Source: Candidatus Jorgensenbacteria bacterium
Lineage (GTDB): Bacteria > Patescibacteriota > Minisyncoccia > UBA6257 > GWB1-50-10
Assembly: GCA_016234345.1 (NCBI GenBank)
Contig: JACRFG010000078.1
Coordinates: forward strand, 1 to 36,413
Length of the DNA stretch: 36,413 nucleotides
Direction of reading: 5' to 3'
Below the pieces are notes generated by a model. The model saw only the letters and a program-made list of their open reading frames with translations, did no database searches and was not told where the DNA came from. Below are positions 8,244 to 15,861 of the stretch, in pieces. The number at the start of each line of letters is the position of its first letter. Within the stretch, counting starts at the first letter, position 1. The translations under genes and the position numbers were made by a program.

Positions 8244-8296
8244 TCAAAAACCGCGCATACCTGCCTGCCGACAGGCGGGTGCGTGAAAATTGAGGC
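8244..8296 (+). repeat. Hairpin repeat, copy B (core inverted relative to copy A)
   Basis: The flanks are in the same orientation as in copy A at 6922-6974, but the 24-base core (8257-8280) is reversed, matching the reverse complement of the other core at 23 of 24 positions. Like copy A, it sits upstream of the promoter of a small gene. Confidence 0.85.
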
Positions 8297-8321
8297 ATAT
8301 ATTTTTGTACTTGGAATCCAG

Positions 8322-8350
8322 TTTACAAAGGTTTTCTGTGTGTGTACTAT
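8322..8350 (+). promoter_or_regulatory. Promoter of the 75-aa gene
   Basis: TTTACA (8322-8327) and TACTAT (8345-8350) are separated by 17 bases. The predicted leader of about 40 bases carries a GAGGAG ribosome binding site at 8382-8387. Confidence 0.65.
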
Positions 8351-8396
8351 CATATTCAGTAATTTATTAATTTTTATATCCGAGGAGCATAGATTC

Positions 8397-8624
8397 ATGC
8401 GAGTTTGTACCTGTTGTTATCCGCCGAGGGTAACGTACACCACTATTGATGCTATTGAGGTGCCGGATAATTCTACTATCCGTGACGCCGAGGAGAGTTC
8501 TCTCAATGTTGATGCAAGAGTTCTTGAGGAAGCCGGTCTTATCTATTTCGACAATCGTTGGTGTATGCCAAACTTAAAACCAGTGGTCGGTCTTTATTCC
8601 ATCGTTCCCAGAACTCTCGTTTAA
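8397..8624 (+). CDS. Unknown small protein with N-terminal Cys pair, 75 aa
   Basis: I do not recognise this protein. The frame is open further upstream to 8151, but that part covers the terminator and repeat B. The ATG at 8397 has GAGGAG nine bases ahead and its own promoter, so it is the likely start. The protein begins MRVCTCCYPPRVTYTTIDAI, with three closely spaced cysteines, and later has DARVLEEAGLIYFDNRWCMP, which resembles a winged-helix or effector-like motif too short to classify. A terminator follows directly, so this is a single-gene unit. Confidence 0.7.
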   Translation: MRVCTCCYPPRVTYTTIDAIEVPDNSTIRDAEESSLNVDARVLEEAGLIYFDNRWCMPNLKPVVGLYSIVPRTLV

Positions 8625-8629
8625 TTGTG

Positions 8630-8655
8630 AGCGGACATTATTGTCCGCTTTTTTG
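8630..8655 (+). terminator. Intrinsic terminator after the 75-aa gene
   Basis: A perfect eight-base-pair stem (agcggaca / tgtccgct) with a TTAT loop is followed by a run of five T then gttt. Confidence 0.9.
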
Positions 8656-8679
8656 TTTAATATAGAATCAGATAATTTA

Positions 8680-8688
8680 TGGTAGTAT
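8680..8688 (+). promoter_or_regulatory. Extended -10 of the P-type ATPase gene
   Basis: TGG followed by TAGTAT forms an extended -10 element 17 bases before the ATG at 8706. No good -35 box is seen. AAGG at 8696-8699 is a weak ribosome binding site. Confidence 0.5.
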
Positions 8689-8705
8689 AAAAAGTAAGGT
8701 TAATT

Positions 8706-11402
8706 ATGGAGGCATACTACGCCAAACAAATTAAAGATGTTTTGGATAATCTTCAGTCAAGCGAGCGCGGCTTGAGTGCGGCCGAAGTTAGTAGGCGGCT
8801 TAAAGAATATGGCGCGAATAAACTGCCCGAGGCGTCCCGTGAGCCGCTTATTAATATATTTTTTAGGCAGTTTAAAAGCCCCCTTATTTATATTCTGTTT
8901 GTTGCGAGTCTTATCGTTCTTTCTTTAGGCGAAATCAGTGACGGTTTGATAATACTTTTTGTTCTTATTTTTAATGCCATTGTCGGTACGTTTCAAGAAG
9001 GACGTGCGGAACAAACTCTCCAAGCATTAAGGCAATATGTAGAGACAAATGCAACGGTAGTTCGTGACGGCACCGAAACCATTGTTCCCGATTCGGAGTT
9101 AGTGAAAGGAGACATTATAGTTCTTCATGAAGGCGAGAAAGTTCCGGCCGATGCCCGTCTTCTTATTGCCCGTAGTTTAAAACTCGATGAAGCGGCCCTA
9201 ACCGGCGAATCCGGACCCGTGCATAAAACGGTCGATGTCATTCGTCATGAAAATATTCCGGTAGCTGAGCAGAAAAACATGATATTCAAGGGAACTCATA
9301 TTGTTTCTGGTAACGGCGTTGCTTTGGTCGTGGCAACTGGTTTAGCAACGTTCATTGGCGAGATTTCTCAAAAGATTGCTGCAATTGATACCGAGATCCC
9401 TCTTAGAGCCAACATACGATACCTTTCTCGGTTAATCGTGGCTGTAGTCCTTTGCATTGTGAGTGCGATTTTCTTTTTTGGGCTTTGGTTGGGATTGCCG
9501 ACGATTGAAATGTTCAAGACCGCTGTTTCGGTGGCGGTTGCGATTATACCCGAAGGATTAATTGTGGTAATGACTTTGGTTTTGGCGACCGGAGTTTGGC
9601 GGATGTCCAAACAGCACGCTTTAGTAAAGCGACTTCAGGCAGTTGAGGCGTTGGGTCAAGCGCGCATCATCGCCGTTGATAAAACGGGTACGATTACTAA
9701 AAACGAAATGGTGGTTCGCAAGATTTACATTGATGGAAAGACGTATCAAGTGGGCGGCGTGGGGTACGAGCCAAAAGGAGAATTAACCTTTGAGGGAAAT
9801 GCGGTTGATCCGTTGAATCATCCCGAACTTATTATTGCCGGTAAGGTAGCGGCGTTTTGCGCTAATGCACGAGCTTCATTTGTTGAAAAAGAAGCTCGGT
9901 GGCATTTAACCGGTGATCCTACGGAGGCGGCCTTATTAATTTTGGCCGAGAAGATAGGATTTAAAAAAGATGAGCTTGAAACCGAATCGCCACTACGCTT
10001 TGAGTTGCCGTTTGATTACAAGGTTAAATATCACGCTACTTTCCATGATGATCATGGCAAGCTTTTTGTGACTGTGGCCGGCGCTCCGGAATCAATCTTT
10101 TCTCTTACGCATAAAATTTTTGAGAATGGCGAGATACATCCGTTTTCTACTCAGAGAAAAACAGAAATCGAAAAGATATTGCATAATCTTCTGCGTGAAG
10201 GTTTGCGTGTCGTCGCTTTTAGTTTTGCTGAAGCTTCATTGCCTCATGATAACGAGAAAATAAATATTGATAATACAGAAGTTGTATTCGCCGGTTTTTA
10301 TGCAATAGAAGATTCGCTTCGGCCAGAAGTTGAGGAAGCCATGCAGCGAGCTCATAAAGCCGGCATGCGGGTTGTTATGATTACCGGTGATCATAAATTA
10401 ACCGCCGAAACCATAGCTAAAAAAGCGGGGATTTATAAAGAAGGCGACAGCGTTCTTACCGGCGTAGAGATTGATTTTTTGAATGATGAGGAACTGTCAA
10501 AGAAATTATCCACGGTGACTGTATTCGCTCGGGTAACGCCGGAACATAAACTGAGAATTATTGAAGCATTTAGGCGACGTGGAGAAATTGTAGCCATGAC
10601 CGGCGATGGGGTAAATGACGCCCTGTCTTTGGTCGCGGCTGATTTGGGTGTGGCTATGGGTAAAATTGGAACTGAAGTAGCCAAGGAAGCGGCTGATATT
10701 GTGTTACTTGATGATAATTTTGGGAGCATTGTTTCGGCGGTTGAGGAAGGCAGGAGCATTTATAAAACCATGAAGAAGGTAATTCTCTATCTTTTTTCAA
10801 CAAGTATCGGCGAAGTGCTTATGATTGTTGGTGCTATGGCCCTAGGTTACCCCTTACCGATTCTGCCGGCTCAGATATTGTGGTTGAATCTCGTGACTGA
10901 TGGATTTTTGGATGTCGCTTTGGCCATGGAACCCAAAGAGAAAGGACTTCTTCGGGGAACATTTGAACGGCCAAAGAAGTATCTTATTGATTCGCTTATG
11001 GTTCAACGCATGGCGGTGATGGCCATACCAATGACTATAGGTTCATTGTTTCTTTTTAGTGGTTATGTTGATTTTGATTTAAAGAAAGCGTGGACAATTT
11101 CACTTACCGTTCTTGCGGTGTTCCAATGGTTTAATGCATGGAATTGCCGTTCTGAACGCGAATCGGTTTTTCGCATGCATCCATTAGCTAATAAGTTTTT
11201 AGCTATGGCTACGCTTATAGTCATTGCGCTTCAATTTTTTGCTATCTACCATCCGTTTATGCAAAAAATTCTTCACACTATTCCACTCACGCTTGGTGAG
11301 TGGGGGATAATTATTCTGGTTTCGTTCTCAATTATTATCTTTGAAGAAATCCGTAAATTTTTTTACCGGAGAATAAAAACTACGGTTTCTGTTATCGCGT
11401 GA
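8706..11402 (+). CDS. P-type cation-transporting ATPase, type II (Ca2+-ATPase-like)
   Basis: An 898-aa membrane pump that should move a cation, most likely Ca2+, out of the cell using ATP. The order is classical: N-terminal cation-ATPase domain (residues 3-70), actuator TGES (166-169), PEGL in M4 (Glu283), phosphorylated Asp325 in DKTGT, the nucleotide-binding domain, hinge TGDGVND (632-638), and M5-M10. M5 has SIGEVLMI and M6 NLVTDG, which supply the Glu, Asn, Thr and Asp equivalents of the SERCA calcium sites; the M5 Asn of SERCA is Ser here. After TGDGVNDA the family normally has P, whereas this protein has L (DALSL). Calcium is favoured from these ligands, but Mn2+ or other cations are possible. 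It overlaps the 3' end of the opposing gene by 11 bases. Confidence 0.95.
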   Translation: MEAYYAKQIKDVLDNLQSSERGLSAAEVSRRLKEYGANKLPEASREPLINIFFRQFKSPLIYILFVASLIVLSLGEISDGLIILFVLIFNAIVGTFQEGRAEQTLQALRQYVETNATVVRDGTETIVPDSELVKGDIIVLHEGEKVPADARLLIARSLKLDEAALTGESGPVHKTVDVIRHENIPVAEQKNMIFKGTHIVSGNGVALVVATGLATFIGEISQKIAAIDTEIPLRANIRYLSRLIVAVVLCIVSAIFFFGLWLGLPTIEMFKTAVSVAVAIIPEGLIVVMTLVLATGVWRMSKQHALVKRLQAVEALGQARIIAVDKTGTITKNEMVVRKIYIDGKTYQVGGVGYEPKGELTFEGNAVDPLNHPELIIAGKVAAFCANARASFVEKEARWHLTGDPTEAALLILAEKIGFKKDELETESPLRFELPFDYKVKYHATFHDDHGKLFVTVAGAPESIFSLTHKIFENGEIHPFSTQRKTEIEKILHNLLREGLRVVAFSFAEASLPHDNEKINIDNTEVVFAGFYAIEDSLRPEVEEAMQRAHKAGMRVVMITGDHKLTAETIAKKAGIYKEGDSVLTGVEIDFLNDEELSKKLSTVTVFARVTPEHKLRIIEAFRRRGEIVAMTGDGVNDALSLVAADLGVAMGKIGTEVAKEAADIVLLDDNFGSIVSAVEEGRSIYKTMKKVILYLFSTSIGEVLMIVGAMALGYPLPILPAQILWLNLVTDGFLDVALAMEPKEKGLLRGTFERPKKYLIDSLMVQRMAVMAIPMTIGSLFLFSGYVDFDLKKAWTISLTVLAVFQWFNAWNCRSERESVFRMHPLANKFLAMATLIVIALQFFAIYHPFMQKILHTIPLTLGEWGIIILVSFSIIIFEEIRKFFYRRIKTTVSVIA

Positions 11403-12420
11403 AGTATAAAAATTCAAGAACAATGAGAACAAGCCAGCCTACTTGCAAGACAAAGAAAAGTATAATTTGAATAAATTCGGCTCGGTCTTTTAAGGAAAGG
11501 CCGAAGTGCTCTGTTACGGTGTGGTAAACGTCTTCTACTGACTCAAGTTTTTCTTTTATTGAGTTTCGCCAATCATTGATCTTGAATTTTTTTACGGCGA
11601 GATCATAAAGGCGCGCCGAGTACCAGTCGCCAATAAGTTTAATATCCCGTTCGACAGTTTGAAAAGCGGTTATCGCGGCCATGCGGTATCTCATTATTTC
11701 TTGCAGATGTTTGGTTATCTCTTTATGTTTTGGATGGAAGAGCATAGATAGTTTCTGTTTCGGTTCTTTCATAAACTGAGACATTTTTTCGAGCTGTTCG
11801 TCTATTCTTCGATCAAGAATTCGGTAGCGGAGGAGTTGCAGGTTGGCGAGCGTAATAAGCTCAATAGTTGATTCTACATCGCCTTCGGGGTCAAAAATAA
11901 AAGCGCCGTCCCAATCAATGATAGCAAGATCGTTATGGCCGTATTTGATTTGAGTTCCGAGAGTATATTCAACTTCTTTTTCGTCTAGCGCGGCCCGTTC
12001 CGATTTTAGGAGTGAGGCAATAATTGGCCCGTGTTTGAAAAATTGTTCCGGTTCTCCGGTGTATTCCGAAACTACGAAAAATGAGTACATTTCGCTCAAC
12101 TCTTCGTTACCTCCGCGTTTTTTTAATATTTTGTAGCAAGCATCAAACATCTTGTCTTCCAAATCAAATACTTGTTCATTAAATATATTGGGGATATTTA
12201 TGGTTGCTTGGATTAGGAGAATGTCGTGTGGATAACCACGAAGTGAAATAGCGATTTCTTGTTCATCAATCTTAATTTTTTCTTCGTCTAAAATAACTTG
12301 GTGGGGGACCGAAGATTCAAAGTAATGCGGTGCACTTTTAAGGCCTTGAGGCTGAAATACTTGTCCGCGTATTGCCCGCGGCACCTCGCCTAATACAATG
12401 GCGGTGAGTTGATGTTTCAT
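11392..12420 (-). CDS. Unknown tail-anchored protein, 342 aa
   Basis: This is a soluble protein ending in a single hydrophobic segment (EFIQIILFFVLQVGWLVLIV) close to the C-terminus, so it is probably tail-anchored in the membrane. The middle shows IIDWDGAFIFDPEGDVESTI, and residues 190-310 look like long helices (LLRYRILDRRIDEQLEKMSQ). The layout, an alpha/beta region, then long helices, then a terminal membrane helix, recalls the DUF155/RMND1 group, but I cannot confirm homology by eye. Its start is fixed by a leaderless minus-strand promoter that overlaps the secD promoter. Its stop overlaps the convergent ATPase gene. Confidence 0.8.
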   Translation of the reverse strand: MKHQLTAIVLGEVPRAIRGQVFQPQGLKSAPHYFESSVPHQVILDEEKIKIDEQEIAISLRGYPHDILLIQATINIPNIFNEQVFDLEDKMFDACYKILKKRGGNEELSEMYSFFVVSEYTGEPEQFFKHGPIIASLLKSERAALDEKEVEYTLGTQIKYGHNDLAIIDWDGAFIFDPEGDVESTIELITLANLQLLRYRILDRRIDEQLEKMSQFMKEPKQKLSMLFHPKHKEITKHLQEIMRYRMAAITAFQTVERDIKLIGDWYSARLYDLAVKKFKINDWRNSIKEKLESVEDVYHTVTEHFGLSLKDRAEFIQIILFFVLQVGWLVLIVLEFLYFTR

Positions 12421-12437
12421 TTCTTCTATTATATACT
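12409..12437 (+). promoter_or_regulatory. secD promoter (leaderless)
   Basis: TTGATG (12409-12414) and TATACT (12432-12437) are 17 bases apart. The expected transcription start falls at about 12444-12445, on the secD ATG. The -35 box lies inside the first codons of the opposing gene. Confidence 0.7.
12428..12433 (-). promoter_or_regulatory. -10 box of the tail-anchored protein gene (leaderless)
   Basis: On the minus strand TATAAT ends eight bases before the ATG at 12420, so the mRNA should have almost no leader. It overlaps the secD -10 box by two bases. Confidence 0.6.
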
Positions 12438-12444
12438 GGATGCC

Positions 12445-13749
12445 ATGTTTCTGCGAAAGAGATTGGCTATTATTTTTGTCATACTTGTTGCTCTATCTTT
12501 GGGAGCCGCTTTTTTTGATTATGATCCTTTATGGACTACGTTTAGCCATTCGAGAAAATGGAGTTTGGGTTTGGATTTAGCCGGTGGCAGTTATCTGATT
12601 TATGATATCGATACTAATCAGGTAAACGCAGCCGACCGCGATTCGGTGGTTAGGGGCCTTCGTGATGTAATTGAAAAAAGAGTAAATCTTTTTGGCGTGA
12701 GCGAACCGCGTGTTTATACTGAAGCGGTCGGCGATCGTTATCGATTGATCGTTGAGTTGGCGGGGGTAAAAGAGATGAGTGAAGCAATCAAAGAAATTGG
12801 TGCAACGCCGTTTTTGGATTTTAGAGAAGTTTTTCAAAGCGAAGAGAAAGATCCGGAAGATTCCTCCGGTAATGCTACGACCACAGCCATTAAGTTCGTG
12901 CCGACTGCCTTAAAGGGTCGTTATGTAAAAGGAGCACAACTTGGATTCGATTCGGTAGCTCGGACACCACAGGTTCTTATCGAGTTTGATAGTGAAGGAG
13001 CAAAGATATTTGAAGAATTGACTGCTCGGAATGTTGGTAAGCCACTCGCAATCTTTTTAGATAATGAATTAATCGAAATGCCGACCGTCAGTGAAAAGAT
13101 AGCTGGCGGTAAAGCTCAGATTACAGGTCGGTATACGGTGGCTGAAGCTAAAATGCTCGTTGAGAGATTCAATGCCGGAGCACTTCCTGCGCCGATCACG
13201 CTCGTTAATCAGCAGACTATCAACGCTGATTTTGGTAAAGATGCGCTTGATAAGGCTGTTTTTGCCGGGATGATTGGTACGGCAGTCATCATTATTTTTA
13301 TGCTCTTTTATTATCGGGAACTAGGCATATTCGCTTCAGTCGCTCTTCTTATGTATATTGCTCTAACTCTGGCTATTTTTAAGGTGATTCCCATTACCAT
13401 GACTTTGGCTGGCATTGCCGGTTTCATTTTGTCTATCGGTATGGCTGTTGATGCGAATATCCTTGTTTTCGAACGGACCAAAGAAGAATTCATTAAAGGA
13501 CTCTCCCGGGCCGCGGCAATTGAGGAGGGATTTAGGCGAGCTTGGACGTCAATTCGCGATTCCAATATTTCTACCATGATCACCGCAGCGGTTCTATATT
13601 ATTTTACCTCAAGTTTTGTACAAGGATTCGCGCTTACCCTTTTTATCGGAGTGGTGGTTAGTATGTTTTCGGCCATTACAATTACTCGGACAATGCTCAG
13701 GATCTTTATGAAGCATACGCCTGGTGCGACTCATACAAGCCACAAATAA
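12445..13749 (+). CDS. secD: SecD, protein translocase accessory subunit
   Basis: With SecF, SecD uses the proton motive force to help SecYEG move proteins across the membrane. The 434-aa protein has an N-terminal membrane helix (LAIIFVILVALSLGAAFF), the conserved LGLDLAGGSYLIYDID, a shortened external P1 region, the VERFNAGALPAPI segment, and a C-terminal block of about five helices with GMAVDANILVFERTKEE in TM4. It is much shorter than the roughly 600-aa E. coli SecD, as in many bacteria with a reduced P1 domain. A TTG at 12409 would extend the protein by 12 residues, but that codon is the -35 box; the leaderless promoter favours the ATG at 12445. secF follows after 11 bases. Confidence 0.95.
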   Translation: MFLRKRLAIIFVILVALSLGAAFFDYDPLWTTFSHSRKWSLGLDLAGGSYLIYDIDTNQVNAADRDSVVRGLRDVIEKRVNLFGVSEPRVYTEAVGDRYRLIVELAGVKEMSEAIKEIGATPFLDFREVFQSEEKDPEDSSGNATTTAIKFVPTALKGRYVKGAQLGFDSVARTPQVLIEFDSEGAKIFEELTARNVGKPLAIFLDNELIEMPTVSEKIAGGKAQITGRYTVAEAKMLVERFNAGALPAPITLVNQQTINADFGKDALDKAVFAGMIGTAVIIIFMLFYYRELGIFASVALLMYIALTLAIFKVIPITMTLAGIAGFILSIGMAVDANILVFERTKEEFIKGLSRAAAIEEGFRRAWTSIRDSNISTMITAAVLYYFTSSFVQGFALTLFIGVVVSMFSAITITRTMLRIFMKHTPGATHTSHK

Positions 13750-13760
13750 TTTTTTATTTT

Positions 13761-14660
13761 ATGAATCTTATAGCTAACAAAAATATATTTTTAATATTCT
13801 CTGGTATGATGGTTGTGCTTGCATGCTTGGCAATCGTGGTCTTTGGGTTACGGTCAGGTATAGATCTCAAAGGTGGAACACAGTGGGATGTATCAATTAC
13901 ATCAACCTCAACTATTGCGATAACCGAGAATATAATTCACTCGACTCTTAAAAAAGTTGTACCTACCGCAGAAGTTGTAGTTAAACAGTTGAACGACGGA
14001 AGCTTTTCACTTCGCTTGCCCGAGGTTAACGAAAAGGATCATCAGTTGTATTCTGTGGCTTTGAGTAAGATTGGTCGGGTAGAAGAAAAAAGTTTTTCTA
14101 GTATCGGTCCTATTATCGGATCGGAGCTTAGGCGCAAGGCCATGTGGGCGATTGTTTTTGTTATGCTCGGTATCTCAATTTATGTTGCGTGGGCTTTCAG
14201 AAAAGTTTCGGATCCTATTAGATCATGGAAGTACGGCGCGGTTACACTTCTTACTCTTTTGCATGATGTGATTATACCGACCGGGTTACTTGCGATATTA
14301 GGAAGATTTAAAGGCATTGAAATCGACACTAATTTCATAGTTGCTCTCCTTGTGGTCATGGGATTTTCCGTCCATGATACCATTGTTGTTTTTGACCGTA
14401 TTCGGGAGAATCTTCTTATACGGCGTGGTCAGAAAATAGACCTTGGGTTAGTGGTTAATCAGAGTGTCCGAGAGACATTCACGCGCTCCATCAACACCTC
14501 TCTTACTTTAATTCTAGTTCTTATTGCTCTGATAGTAGTAGGTCCATCAAGTTTGTTTTATTTTGTGCTTACGCTTCTCGTTGGCACTATTTTTGGCACC
14601 TATTCTTCTATATTTGTTGCCAGCCCTCTCCTTTATTTGTGGGGTAGGCGTGGTACTTGA
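13761..14660 (+). CDS. secF: SecF, protein translocase accessory subunit
   Basis: Partner of SecD in the SecDF complex. The 299-aa protein shows the family landmarks: first helix, then GIDLKGGTQWDV, the external loop, FSSIGPIIGSELRRKA leading into the second helix, GFSVHDTIVVFDRIREN in TM4, and SVRETFTRSINTSLTLIL toward the end. Length is normal. It lies 11 bases behind secD and is surely co-transcribed with it. Its stop codon overlaps the -35 box of the next promoter. Confidence 0.96.
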   Translation: MNLIANKNIFLIFSGMMVVLACLAIVVFGLRSGIDLKGGTQWDVSITSTSTIAITENIIHSTLKKVVPTAEVVVKQLNDGSFSLRLPEVNEKDHQLYSVALSKIGRVEEKSFSSIGPIIGSELRRKAMWAIVFVMLGISIYVAWAFRKVSDPIRSWKYGAVTLLTLLHDVIIPTGLLAILGRFKGIEIDTNFIVALLVVMGFSVHDTIVVFDRIRENLLIRRGQKIDLGLVVNQSVRETFTRSINTSLTLILVLIALIVVGPSSLFYFVLTLLVGTIFGTYSSIFVASPLLYLWGRRGT

Positions 14661-14686
14661 CATACATTATATATATATGCTAGAAT
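14657..14686 (+). promoter_or_regulatory. Upstream promoter (P1) of the HTH regulator gene
   Basis: A consensus TTGACA (14657-14662) and TAGAAT (14681-14686) are 18 bases apart, with an extended TGC before the -10 box. It is the best promoter match in the window. Confidence 0.8.
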
Positions 14687-14721
14687 TTAGTCACTTAAAA
14701 CATGGGGTATTATAAGGTCTA

Positions 14722-14751
14722 TTGACACTTTATCCGATGTTATATTAGTAT
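14722..14751 (+). promoter_or_regulatory. Downstream promoter (P2) of the HTH regulator gene
   Basis: A second consensus TTGACA (14722-14727) with TAGTAT (14746-14751) at 18 bases spacing gives a start about 16 bases ahead of the ATG. Tandem promoters suggest strong or differential expression of the regulator. Confidence 0.7.
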
Positions 14752-14773
14752 CGAAGTAATCATATAATTTATT

Positions 14774-15793
14774 ATGTTCAAAAATATCGATCAATTTATA
14801 GAACAGGCCTTGGCCGATTTTAATCCCAAGCAGCGAAAAGTTTTGCTTGGCCGTTTTGGTTTAAAGACCGGCAAGCGGGCAACGCTTCAAGAAATCGGTG
14901 ATGAGTTAGGTATTACTCGAGAACGTGTTCGTCAGATTGAAGAATTAGGCTTGAAAAAGCTAGCGCCCAAAATTCGAGAAGGTGCCGCATCTTTGATCGA
15001 TGGAGCAACCGCTTATTTAGCTAATGTTGGTGGTGTGCGCAGAGATGATAATTTTATTCAGGATGTCAAGCAAAGGCTGGTGGGCAACGTTGATGTCCGT
15101 TATTTGGATCAAAAACTCCGTTTCGTGTTTATTACTGCAGGCGCACCTTTATATCATCGTGAAGATGACGCGATGAATAGTTTTTGGTACGCCGATGAAA
15201 CGGCCAAAAAAAAGTTTGTTGAATTTGTTAAACAGATGACGCAATTTTTTAAGAGTAACGACCGTCGAGCAATTATTGACGATAAGGCTTATCTTGCTCA
15301 GTGCAAAGATCTAGCATCCTTGCATTTTTTGTCCATTCCCAAGCATTTCAGTGTTAACGTTTTCGGCGATGTTGGTTTAAGTGTGTGGCCGGAGATCACC
15401 CCGAAAACTGTCCGCGACAAAGCATATTTAGTTCTTCGTAAACACAATGAACCGTTGCACTTTGTGGATATTGCAAAACATATCAGCAAATATGGTATTG
15501 ATAAGAGTGCGGCACATGTTCAGACGGTGCACAATGAACTTATAAAAGACGACCGTTTCGTTTTGGTGGGTCGGGGTATTTATGGCCTTAAGGAGCATGG
15601 TTATGAGCCCGGCACAGTTCGTGAAGTCATCGCCCGTCTTTTAAAGAAAGAAGGCCCTCTTTCTTCGGGAGAGGTAGTGAAGCTTGTCAATTCACAGCGG
15701 TTTTTGAAAGAAAATACTATTCTTTTGGCCCTTCAAAATCGACGTCACTTTAAACGACTCGACGACGGCCGCTATCACGCAAAAGAAGCATAA
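14774..15793 (+). CDS. Predicted transcription factor: sigma-70 region 4 HTH plus HARE-type winged helix
   Basis: A 339-aa DNA-binding or RNA-polymerase-associated protein. Residues 15-70 match sigma-70 region 4 (RATLQEIGDELGITRERVRQ), the part that normally contacts the -35 box. Residues about 213-278 look like a HARE-HTH winged helix as in the RNA polymerase delta subunit (AYLVLRKHNEPLHFVDIAKH, then DRFVLVGRGIYGLKEHG). A further winged-helix-like unit follows (VREVIARLLKKEGPLSSGEV to the end). Sigma regions 2 and 3 are absent, so it is not a complete sigma factor. Two consensus promoters precede it. Domain calls are by eye: high confidence for region 4, fair for HARE. The target genes are unknown. 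Confidence 0.88.
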   Translation: MFKNIDQFIEQALADFNPKQRKVLLGRFGLKTGKRATLQEIGDELGITRERVRQIEELGLKKLAPKIREGAASLIDGATAYLANVGGVRRDDNFIQDVKQRLVGNVDVRYLDQKLRFVFITAGAPLYHREDDAMNSFWYADETAKKKFVEFVKQMTQFFKSNDRRAIIDDKAYLAQCKDLASLHFLSIPKHFSVNVFGDVGLSVWPEITPKTVRDKAYLVLRKHNEPLHFVDIAKHISKYGIDKSAAHVQTVHNELIKDDRFVLVGRGIYGLKEHGYEPGTVREVIARLLKKEGPLSSGEVVKLVNSQRFLKENTILLALQNRRHFKRLDDGRYHAKEA

Positions 15794-15847
15794 GCTGCAA
15801 TCTCTATAAAATGTGGGTTGAGAGCGGAACATTCTCTTAAAACGAGG

Positions 15848-15853
15848 TATAAT
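15848..15853 (+). promoter_or_regulatory. -10 box of the VirD4-like operon (near-leaderless)
   Basis: TATAAT ends eight bases before the ATG at 15862, placing the transcription start next to the start codon. No good -35 box is present at normal spacing. Confidence 0.6.
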
Positions 15854-15861
15854 AGAGGGGT

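Noticed and set aside
6922..8296. CRISPR-like repeats
   Set aside because: Only two copies 1.3 kb apart, with genes between and no regular spacers.
8151..8396. Upstream extension of the 75-aa gene frame
   Set aside because: It covers a strong terminator, the hairpin repeat and the promoter. The ATG at 8397 has a good ribosome binding site.
12409..12444. TTG start of secD at 12409
   Set aside because: The TTG is the -35 box, and the extra residues do not look like a SecD start. The ATG at 12445 follows the -10 box directly.
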